The notes beneath the pieces are model-generated. The model ran no database searches. It had not been told where the DNA came from and worked only from the letters and a program-made list of their open reading frames with translations. Source: an uncultured Acidimicrobiales bacterium (GTDB taxonomy: Bacteria > Actinomycetota > Acidimicrobiia > Acidimicrobiales > Aldehydirespiratoraceae). From it: DNA of 64,000 nt. This document shows, one piece after another, positions 23,819 to 30,928 of this stretch. Position 1 is the stretch's first letter. The number at the start of each line of letters is the position of its first letter. The stretch covers positions 806,001 through 870,000 of the forward strand of contig CATOTC010000001.1 in NCBI GenBank assembly GCA_951812975.1, written 5' to 3'. Both the position numbers and the translations under genes were made by a program.

Positions 23819-25354
23819 TCAGAAACTGCCCTCACCGACCGCCAAGTCTGCTAGACGTTCGAGGTCCTCGGGGGAGTCCATCTCGATCACGTCTCGAACC
23901 GCTTTCTTGGGACCGGTGAGTTCCTTGAGCGCACGGTCCCCTGCACTATTGGGAGTGGGGCGGTCGGTGGTGAGAAGGACCAGTCGGGTTTCTGGGTTCT
24001 TCGAATGCAGCACGGATGCTTTGCCGAGCGCCTTCCAAAGGGTGTCGGTACGGCGGAGGCCCGGGCGCTGGGTCACACTGAACGCTCCCGACACATCGAA
24101 GCACCACGGCTGTCCCTTCTGATCGAGGGCCTTGAAGTTGAGTTCCACGCCGCAGCCCGCGGCGACTTTGGCCTGGATGTCTCGGAAACCGCAACGGTGC
24201 AGGACCGCGAGGGCCATCTCCTGGGCTTTACGGCCCTCCTCCCCCGCCCGAGCCTGGAAGTCTTCGTTCTCAACAGAGGGCTTGCGATGGGATTCGCCCG
24301 AGCGTCCATTCTCCGAGCCCGACGCGCCGAGCAGTTCCTCAGAGAAACTCAACTGTCCCCTGCGCCCCTTTCGGCTGGGAGCGGTGACCGACCAGCGAAG
24401 CGAACCCGAGGACTCCACAGGCTTCTGCTGCTCTTCGGCGATGCGCTGCTCAGCCGAATCCAAGTAGCTCGCGTCGGTATCGAAGCCGACGTAGTGGCGT
24501 TGTGAGCGCACGGCGGCCACAGCGGTGGTTCCTGATCCCACGAACGGGTCCAGCACCAAGTCGCCCCGGTAGGTGTAGAGCTCGATCAGACGCTGCGGCA
24601 ACTCCACCGGAAACGGAGCGGGATGACCCACACGCGTCGCCGACTCCGGAGGGATCTCCCACACGTCGGTTGTGGCTTCCATGAACTCGTCGACGTGTGC
24701 AGTGCTCACCGAGGGCAACCCCTCGTCAGCGCGCACCGCGGCCGGCCGCGCCCGGTCCAGGCGCCCTTTTGAAGCGATCACAACCCGTTCGGTCAGATCT
24801 CGCAGAACCGGATTGGCCGGCTGTTGGAAGCTGCCCCATGCGCAACTGCCCGCCGCGCCCCGCGCCTTTAGCCAGATCACTTCGCCGCGCAACAGCAGTC
24901 GCAGACGGTCCTGGAGTATCTGCACCACATCGGCCGACAATGATCGATACGGGCGGCGCCCCAGGTTGGCAACGTTCACGGCGATGCGGCCACCGGGTTC
25001 CAACTTGCGCACGCATTCGGCGAACACCGCCTCCAACATCTCCAAGTAGGCGATGTAGTCGGCCGGTACATGTCCACACCCCACCGCTTCTTCGTATTCC
25101 TTGCCTGCGAAGTAGGGAGGCGACGTGACTACAAGCCCTACCGAGCCGTCAGCGATGTCGCCATAGGCGTCCATGTCACGCGCGTCGCCCTCCCAAAGTG
25201 TGTCGATACAGGAAGGGGAGACAACTTCGTCTTCTCCGCTGATCTCCGGTGCCGGGAAACGGGCATAGAACGCAGACGCGTCATGTCCCTCGCGCCGTCC
25301 GACTCCAAAGTTGGACGTGGACGTTCCCCGCTTACGCCGATCCGACATGCTCAT
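23819..25354 (-). CDS. Beta-class DNA methyltransferase with C-terminal extra domain
   Basis: A 511-residue protein. The methyltransferase half (about 50-300) has motif IV as VVTSPPYFAGKEYE before motif I as LDPFVGSGTTAVAAV, the beta-class order; SPPY favours N4-cytosine but N6-adenine is possible. From about residue 370 is a second domain (EEGRKAQEMALAVLHRCGF, GVELNFKALDQKGQPWCFDV), which looks like a restriction-endonuclease-fold domain; I cannot see a clean ExK, so cleavage is not claimed. It sits 183 bases upstream of the DUF499 gene on the same strand and is the second methyltransferase of the island frame. Confidence 0.85.
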   Translation of the reverse strand: MSMSDRRKRGTSTSNFGVGRREGHDASAFYARFPAPEISGEDEVVSPSCIDTLWEGDARDMDAYGDIADGSVGLVVTSPPYFAGKEYEEAVGCGHVPADYIAYLEMLEAVFAECVRKLEPGGRIAVNVANLGRRPYRSLSADVVQILQDRLRLLLRGEVIWLKARGAAGSCAWGSFQQPANPVLRDLTERVVIASKGRLDRARPAAVRADEGLPSVSTAHVDEFMEATTDVWEIPPESATRVGHPAPFPVELPQRLIELYTYRGDLVLDPFVGSGTTAVAAVRSQRHYVGFDTDASYLDSAEQRIAEEQQKPVESSGSLRWSVTAPSRKGRRGQLSFSEELLGASGSENGRSGESHRKPSVENEDFQARAGEEGRKAQEMALAVLHRCGFRDIQAKVAAGCGVELNFKALDQKGQPWCFDVSGAFSVTQRPGLRRTDTLWKALGKASVLHSKNPETRLVLLTTDRPTPNSAGDRALKELTGPKKAVRDVIEMDSPEDLERLADLAVGEGSF

Positions 25355-25761
25355 ACCGCAGGGGGCCGTCCGGTGGGTCCAAACCCACTAGGGAACGACG
25401 GCGAAAGACCAGCAAGAACCATGCGTACAAGCTACCCCGACCGTGTGACACAGGTGGGGAGTCTTCCGCTCTGATCGATGCGCCACTCCCCACGAGTGGA
25501 CGCTCTTGACTGGCTAGGCAACCCATGGGGTCATCAAAATGCATGACGTCCAGCATCAACAAAAGAATCGCCCGCAAGATACTTACAAAACTGACTACCC
25601 ACTAGTTACAAAACCGCCGGAGGTGGAGTCGGTCGCTGCAGACCGGGTGGAGGGTCTAGCTTACGAATTCGCAGATATCCGCTGGCAGATTCGGAACGGC
25701 CGGTGACCGACTCGAGTGGGGGTCTCCTGTCAGTGACCCTCTCCTCACGAAATGTTCCGGC
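25355..25761. other. Non-coding gap in defence island with possible toxin remnant
   Basis: No intact gene is supported in these 407 bases. Directly after the antitoxin stop, the minus strand (about 25720 down to 25670) reads SPAVPNLPADICEFVS and a stop, which resembles the first helix of a RelE-type toxin but is too short to be functional. Below 25640 the sequence is less GC-rich (TACTTACAAAACTGACTACC) and could hold the promoter of the methyltransferase gene. Confidence 0.4.
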
Positions 25762-26013
25762 TCAGAACTCTGCAAGGAGCGGCAGTTGTCTCGCCTCGGT
25801 GACTTCTTGAAGCGACCTGCGCAACGACTCGACCAGTTCTTCATCGCTCATGATGTCGAGTGTCTCCTCCAGCGATTCGAGATCGTCGGTACTGATGAGA
25901 ACGAACGATCGCCGACCGTTGCGGCTGACAAGGATGCGATCATGCTGGTGTTCGACGCGGTCTGCCACCTCAGAGAGATGCGCCTCTATTTCGGAGAACG
26001 GGAGTGTGGGCAC
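25762..26013 (-). CDS. Phd/YefM-type antitoxin, apparently without toxin
   Basis: An 83-residue protein with the family layout: LPFSEIEAHLSEVADRVEHQ, then RILVSRNGRRSFVLISTDDLESLEETLDIM and an acidic helical C-terminus that would wrap a toxin. It would bind its own operator and neutralise a RelE/ParE-type toxin. The usual toxin gene directly downstream is missing or reduced to a few codons, so the antitoxin is either orphaned or guards against a toxin elsewhere. It is embedded between the two methyltransferase genes of the island. Confidence 0.8.
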   Translation of the reverse strand: MPTLPFSEIEAHLSEVADRVEHQHDRILVSRNGRRSFVLISTDDLESLEETLDIMSDEELVESLRRSLQEVTEARQLPLLAEF

Positions 26014-26022
26014 GGTGGCGGC

Positions 26023-26208
26023 TCAAATCCGCTCTTTCAAGGAGGTCAGAAACTCTTCGGAACTCACGTGGCGGGTATACCGCTCCGAGGCAAGGTCGCC
26101 CTCGGGATCGGCAGCCTTAACTTCTTCCGCCGAACCCGCCAGGGGCCGCTTTCGAGTCTCATCCGGCAAGGGTTTCCGTTGTGAGGACGAGTGCAGGTGC
26201 ATGGCCAA
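26023..26208 (-). CDS. Short ORF upstream of the antitoxin, function unknown
   Basis: A 61-codon frame with a basic N-terminus and an acidic, helical C-terminus (ERYTRHVSSEEFLTSLKERI), ending nine bases before the antitoxin start and 80 bases after the DUF1156 gene. No family is recognised. Its place in the same-strand row of genes makes it worth listing, but it may not be expressed. Confidence 0.35.
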   Translation of the reverse strand: MAMHLHSSSQRKPLPDETRKRPLAGSAEEVKAADPEGDLASERYTRHVSSEEFLTSLKERI

Positions 26209-26288
26209 CCTCCAAGTACACGCTATCCCCAGGCGCGAGTAGAGGGTTGGGGAGAATTCACTATTGGCCTCGATCCCGCGGCCGAAGG

Positions 26289-29036
26289 CTACAGCAACGA
26301 TTGTTGGGCGGTGCCTGCGGCGGCTGTGGTTGCTGCGGTGGTCAGGTTGGGCCAGGTGGTGATGAGGGCGTTGTAGGCGCCGGCTTCGGTGCTCCAGCCC
26401 TTGTCGTTGGCTTTCTGGTACAGCACGTAGGCGAGCTGACGGGCTCGGTCGGCGTTACCGCCGAGCTTGTGCAACAGCTCAGCGGCTTCTGACTCTGATC
26501 TCTCCAAGGCAGCGACGAGGTACTGCAACACCTCCCAGACAGTGAGTCGGGAGTCGTCTACCGGTGACCAGTCTTCAGCCAGGTCGCTGCGTTCGAAGAG
26601 ACGGAACTCACCCTGACGAGCCTCACCGATACCAGACTCTTTGATACCAGCCAACGACGTGTTCTTGGCCCGAGCGACGCTGTCCGCGTCGCCTGAGGGT
26701 CCGGGATTGTAGCCGTACTGTGCGAACCAACTGAGCGCGAAACGTGTGTCGGTGTCGAGTTCTGCTTCTTCACCGTCGAGTATCTCGCCAAGCACATCGT
26801 TGATGATTCGCAGCGCTACCGAGACGGTCATAGACGACCCGTCGGCCTCCACGACCCGGGCGTACCGAGAGAACACCTTGATCCCCGGCCCGATGGTGGA
26901 CTGGGCCATGTCGACCGGGGCGATATTGCCCGATTGCAACAACCTCACCGCTTCGGGTAGTTCGGTCCGCAACGCAGCGATGAACTCTCCGCGCGTGGCC
27001 AGCGAAGCCGACACCGCTCGGGGGCGGCACGCGAGGACGATGGAAGAGGCCAACGCGTTGCTCTTCGACGCCACCAGACGATTGCCCAACTCGGTACGCA
27101 TCGGCCAAGTGGCGTTGACTTGCAGACCCGCATCTAGCACGGCTTGAAGGAATGTGTCCCAACCAGTGGTGCGTATCTCCCCGTCTTTGGTCTCAGTCGC
27201 CTTATAGGCGTAGTAGATCGTTGCAGGAACATCCGCTGGTTGACTCTGAGCGACCTGGGCCATGAACTCAGCCATACCGGATTCGAAGTGCTCCTCGGCT
27301 CGTTCCTTTGACCCGGCACGGTAGCGGTTGGCGATCAACTCCTCAGCCTTTGGTGTGAGCAGCGTCGAACACTCGACCGGCCACACATCGCTGAGGTTCC
27401 TCCGCAGCCACACGTAGAAGAAGTCCGACAGGTCAGCGTAGGAGATGTTGTCGTAATACGGCGGATCAGTCGACAGCGCTGCACCCGAACATTCCTTAAC
27501 CTTAGCCTTGGCGTCCCGCTGGTGAGCCTCACCACTCGCCTGCGCAGGAACATGCGCAACCGACTTCACGATCCAACCAACCATCCCCATCCAATTGCCC
27601 GAGGAAGATGAGAACGGATTGCCCTCTGCAAAATCCCAAGACATCGGAATCGCTTGGCGACCAAACGTGTTCCGAATTTTCACGTATCCACTGTCCCAGG
27701 TGCAGATCGTCGAACTTCGATCGACTAGACGATCAATGGCGAACGCCAGGTAGGTCACGATGGCGTCCGCGTAGGCGACAGCGCCGCGTCCGCCGTCGTA
27801 CAACCGTTTCTCATCGTCTACCAAACCGGCCGCGACGGCATCCGCCAGAATCTCTTCTCTAACCTCACCCAGCAGATCCGAGAACGTCGTCAACGCAACC
27901 AACTGCCGCGTCGAGAACAGCTTCCACCACTCGTCCAGACCATACACGTACACAGTCCCGCCCGTCAGTTTTTCTGGATTTCTGCCCTGAGGTTTCCAGA
28001 CCGGTTCAACGCAGATCGCTGCATCCGCGTCGACCGACTCGACCGAGCAGTAGCGTCGCCCGGATTCTCCTTCGGCAACGACCGCTATCAACTGCTCCCC
28101 CATGCGTCCCGCGCGGCTCTCCGACTTGATGTAGTCCCCCGGAATGGCCGAGCCGGTCGCTAGACACGTCCCGTTGCCTCGGTTGACGGTCCGCTCGATC
28201 ATGGGTTCGCCGCCTTCGTGGATTTCGTAACGGATCGTCTGCGCGTCTCGGTCAACGATCGGCTCAACCCACACCTTGGGCTTGCCCGACCTGTTGGACA
28301 ACACCCATGATGACGCCAGTGGCACATGTCCCGACCAACTCGGGTCAGGCGAAATCACTGTCCGCACCCACATCCAGGCGACCGGAGTGAGCTTCTCCCC
28401 GCCGGGACCCGTCGCATCTGGATACAGATGCCCGATCCGGCTTTGCGCCTTATCACGCATCCACTTTCCATAGGCCTCCACATCGGCAGCCAGTCCCTGT
28501 GCCCGCCCCCAAGTGGTCAGAGTCTTCTCGATACTGGGATGAACCGGTGCCATCCCCGCGAAACGCGGCGGTATCTCGATCATCGCCTTGTTGATCAGCA
28601 CCGCCACAGGGTTCAAATCCCCTGCAAGTGCCTTGAGTCCAAGCCTCTGCGCCTCCAACGGAATCGCGCCACCTCCCGCGAACGGATCAAGAATCGGCGG
28701 CGACCCGTCAGGAAAGCACCGATCGATCTCAGCTTTGGCCTCGGCCAAGACGTCAGGATTGTTGGAGTTCTCCCACACCACCAGCCGCTCAAGTATCCCG
28801 AACAACCGCTGCCGCTCTTTCTCCTGTTCCTCTGACGTCAAAGACTCATCGCCGGACGGATCATCCACCAATGACGCCCAAATCACCGCCCGAGTCGCGG
28901 CCAACGGTTTACGAGACCACCACAGATGCAACGTCGAGGGATGCCCATGCCGAATCGACTTCTCCCTTGACGCCGCCTTGTTGATCGCCGCCAACGGCAA
29001 CGCCACCTCAATCAGTTTCGGCCGCACCTCACTCAC
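26289..29036 (-). CDS. DUF1156 (COG1743) DNA adenine-type methylase
   Basis: A 915-residue methylase. The N-terminus LIEVALPLAAINKAASREKS with IRHGHPSTLHLWWSRKPLAA is the DUF1156 signature. SAM-binding motif I is LDPFAGGGAIPLEAQRLG and motif IV is TDPPYYDNISYADL, followed by FFYVWLRRNL. The length matches COG1743 proteins. These occur in defence islands with DUF499 ATPases and SNF2-type helicases; the expected role is self-marking of host DNA, or action on phage DNA, within that system. The start at 29036 is the first ATG and gives the conserved N-terminus. It is 52 bases below the small ORF at 29088 and is part of the minus-strand run. Confidence 0.92.
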   Translation of the reverse strand: MSEVRPKLIEVALPLAAINKAASREKSIRHGHPSTLHLWWSRKPLAATRAVIWASLVDDPSGDESLTSEEQEKERQRLFGILERLVVWENSNNPDVLAEAKAEIDRCFPDGSPPILDPFAGGGAIPLEAQRLGLKALAGDLNPVAVLINKAMIEIPPRFAGMAPVHPSIEKTLTTWGRAQGLAADVEAYGKWMRDKAQSRIGHLYPDATGPGGEKLTPVAWMWVRTVISPDPSWSGHVPLASSWVLSNRSGKPKVWVEPIVDRDAQTIRYEIHEGGEPMIERTVNRGNGTCLATGSAIPGDYIKSESRAGRMGEQLIAVVAEGESGRRYCSVESVDADAAICVEPVWKPQGRNPEKLTGGTVYVYGLDEWWKLFSTRQLVALTTFSDLLGEVREEILADAVAAGLVDDEKRLYDGGRGAVAYADAIVTYLAFAIDRLVDRSSTICTWDSGYVKIRNTFGRQAIPMSWDFAEGNPFSSSSGNWMGMVGWIVKSVAHVPAQASGEAHQRDAKAKVKECSGAALSTDPPYYDNISYADLSDFFYVWLRRNLSDVWPVECSTLLTPKAEELIANRYRAGSKERAEEHFESGMAEFMAQVAQSQPADVPATIYYAYKATETKDGEIRTTGWDTFLQAVLDAGLQVNATWPMRTELGNRLVASKSNALASSIVLACRPRAVSASLATRGEFIAALRTELPEAVRLLQSGNIAPVDMAQSTIGPGIKVFSRYARVVEADGSSMTVSVALRIINDVLGEILDGEEAELDTDTRFALSWFAQYGYNPGPSGDADSVARAKNTSLAGIKESGIGEARQGEFRLFERSDLAEDWSPVDDSRLTVWEVLQYLVAALERSESEAAELLHKLGGNADRARQLAYVLYQKANDKGWSTEAGAYNALITTWPNLTTAATTAAAGTAQQSLL

Positions 29037-29087
29037 GGCCGCTCACCCTACCCACAAATCCACCGCCAGTGCCCAGCCCCACGTCGG

Positions 29088-29312
29088 TCAATCGAAGTCG
29101 TCGGCTCCAACCTGTCGACGATTCTGGATGCCGCGGCCGATCCCTTCAATGGTCCGTGCGTCGTGTGGATGACAGAATACGGTTGTTGCTCCCGAACGCA
29201 CACACAGTTCAACATTGAGGGCACGAACGTGATCGGCCGCGAGGTCGCAAACCGACGGTTCTGGGTCTGTCGCGGAGCAGAGAACTACTGCCTGGATGCT
29301 CGCCTCAGCCAT
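29088..29312 (-). CDS. Possible small gene between receiver protein and DUF1156 gene
   Basis: A 74-codon frame starting with ATG 28 bases inside the end of the receiver gene. It reads IQAVVLCSATDPEPSVCDLA, then a segment with VELCVRSGATTVFCHPHDAR and an acidic end. The alternating strand/helix look and three cysteines are compatible with a folded domain, but I recognise no family. It would otherwise be a 250-base gap in a tightly packed operon. It may be a fourth gene of the methyltransferase/GHKL/receiver operon or chance. Confidence 0.35.
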   Translation of the reverse strand: MAEASIQAVVLCSATDPEPSVCDLAADHVRALNVELCVRSGATTVFCHPHDARTIEGIGRGIQNRRQVGADDFD

Positions 29313-30928
29313 TCCGCGTCATTAGGGCCAGGGCGCGTCAAGGCAGACGCAACAGCTCCTGCAACTCTAAACGCGTGTTCCTCCTTCATTTCTGCGACCC
29401 ACCGATACCTGGTTCCGACAACGTCCTCAAAGTAGAACTCTCCCCGTTCGTCTTCGGCGGCAAGCACTTCTCCGGGAGGGTTTGGTCCGGCCTCAAATGA
29501 ACACACAATCAATTCTGATGGTTTGGGTATGATGCCGAGCGTCTCCCACTCCCCTTTATGGATTTCTACGGCCAAGTGGTATGATAATGCTCGCTCATCG
29601 TCTTTGACGATTGCCAGCGGTAGGAATGGAAACCCAGATGCCGCGCCAAGTCGGACGCTGTCACACTTTGGCTGGAGACAGAGCAAGTACTGGTGATTAT
29701 CGTGTTCCTCAGAATATGCAACGGTTCCGACGGTCAATCGAGGACGCTGGCCCGGATAGCGGGTCTTAGAACTAAGCAACGCAGCAAAGTTGCCATTGGA
29801 CCGGGTCGCAGCAGCAGGGCAGTCGGTGAATAGTTCTGTGCCGCGAGTCTTCAACGTCTTCTTACCATCCTTGATATAGTTAGTATCAACGGCATCTATA
29901 CCGCGTAGGAGCAACTGAAGGCATTCTTTAGTTACATCCGCGGATGCGAAAATACGCGGGTCGGATACGTCAGGTGCGCCCGATCCATTCAGCCAATACT
30001 CGATAGCGTCAATGTCAGCGTGCGCTCCTGGTCGATCCTCATCAAGGATCGAAATCAACTCGGAGCCCAGCGCTGCGACGAGGTGATCCTCTGCATCGGG
30101 GGGATGCGGAAGTAAGATCCGGTGGCCCAGATAAGCGGCGTCCAGAGTCTGGTCGAATCTTGCGAGTACCCTGTGAGCATTCTCTCGGATCGTGGTGACT
30201 CCCGCGAGGGCAACGGTGCGGAGCAACCCGTTGGTCATCTCACCGAATTCATCTACCAGCGTCTGCGGCAATTCAATCTCCGCAACTTCTTGGGGAAGAG
30301 GCATTGGGCTGTGATCACGAACGGTTCCTTGTTTCGCGAGAATCACGACGCGTACCGGTCCCTTCGTTATACGCGACGGAGAATCGACAACTAGTTCGTC
30401 GCCCTCGTAGAAATTGTTGATCACTTCCTCGACGCGGCGGCAGATCTCGCCGAGATCCGGTTCACCAGTGTAAATGGCGATGAGTCTTAGGCGATGGTTG
30501 CTCTGATCGTCCTCGAGAATGCGCCGCAGCACATCCAAGGCTTTGTCCCCGGCCGACTCGTGGATCTGCCAATCGAGAACCACCATATCAGCACGAACAG
30601 CGGCCCTAACTGTCCGTTCAGGAACGGCGGGGTCGTTGGCAACCCTCAGCACGGCACATACCATTCCGAGGTCTGCGAACGCATCGATTACGATGTCCGC
30701 GGTCAACGGTACATCTGAGCGGCGAGAGCCTTTTCCTTTGTCGTTTGCCGCTGGTAGTTCTGGGTAATCTGGCGGACGGAGGGTGGTACTTGGCGGCGGA
30801 TCCCGATTCTCGTCCCCTTGTTCAGACATGATGACAAGGTCGTCAAGGATGACTACATTCTGCAGGAATGACTCTGCTATGGTCCGAAGTCGATTTGTGG
30901 GATCGGATACAACGTTGTGATCAGTCAT
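29285..30928 (-). CDS. Receiver-domain protein with large C-terminal domain
   Basis: About 547 residues from the ATG at 30928, which overlaps the stop of the GHKL gene by eight bases (ATGACTGA); an ATG four codons earlier is also in frame. The N-terminal 200 residues look like a response-receiver domain: an acidic pair in VVILDDLVIM (29-30), the likely phospho-acceptor Asp119 in MVVLDWQIHESAGDKALDVL, and VRVVILAKQGT where the conserved Lys should be. A loop rich in Pro/Ser/Lys (about 36-72) interrupts it. The remaining 330 residues have no DNA-binding motif I can see; they may be an effector or regulatory domain. The partner is clearly the kinase-like neighbour. The region is visibly less GC-rich than the flanks, suggesting transfer. 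Confidence 0.75.
   Translation of the reverse strand: MTDHNVVSDPTNRLRTIAESFLQNVVILDDLVIMSEQGDENRDPPPSTTLRPPDYPELPAANDKGKGSRRSDVPLTADIVIDAFADLGMVCAVLRVANDPAVPERTVRAAVRADMVVLDWQIHESAGDKALDVLRRILEDDQSNHRLRLIAIYTGEPDLGEICRRVEEVINNFYEGDELVVDSPSRITKGPVRVVILAKQGTVRDHSPMPLPQEVAEIELPQTLVDEFGEMTNGLLRTVALAGVTTIRENAHRVLARFDQTLDAAYLGHRILLPHPPDAEDHLVAALGSELISILDEDRPGAHADIDAIEYWLNGSGAPDVSDPRIFASADVTKECLQLLLRGIDAVDTNYIKDGKKTLKTRGTELFTDCPAAATRSNGNFAALLSSKTRYPGQRPRLTVGTVAYSEEHDNHQYLLCLQPKCDSVRLGAASGFPFLPLAIVKDDERALSYHLAVEIHKGEWETLGIIPKPSELIVCSFEAGPNPPGEVLAAEDERGEFYFEDVVGTRYRWVAEMKEEHAFRVAGAVASALTRPGPNDAEWLRRASRQ

Noticed and set aside
25332..25577. 81-codon minus-strand frame overlapping the methyltransferase start
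   Set aside because: No family signature, overlaps the N-terminus of a solid gene and has no ribosome-binding site.
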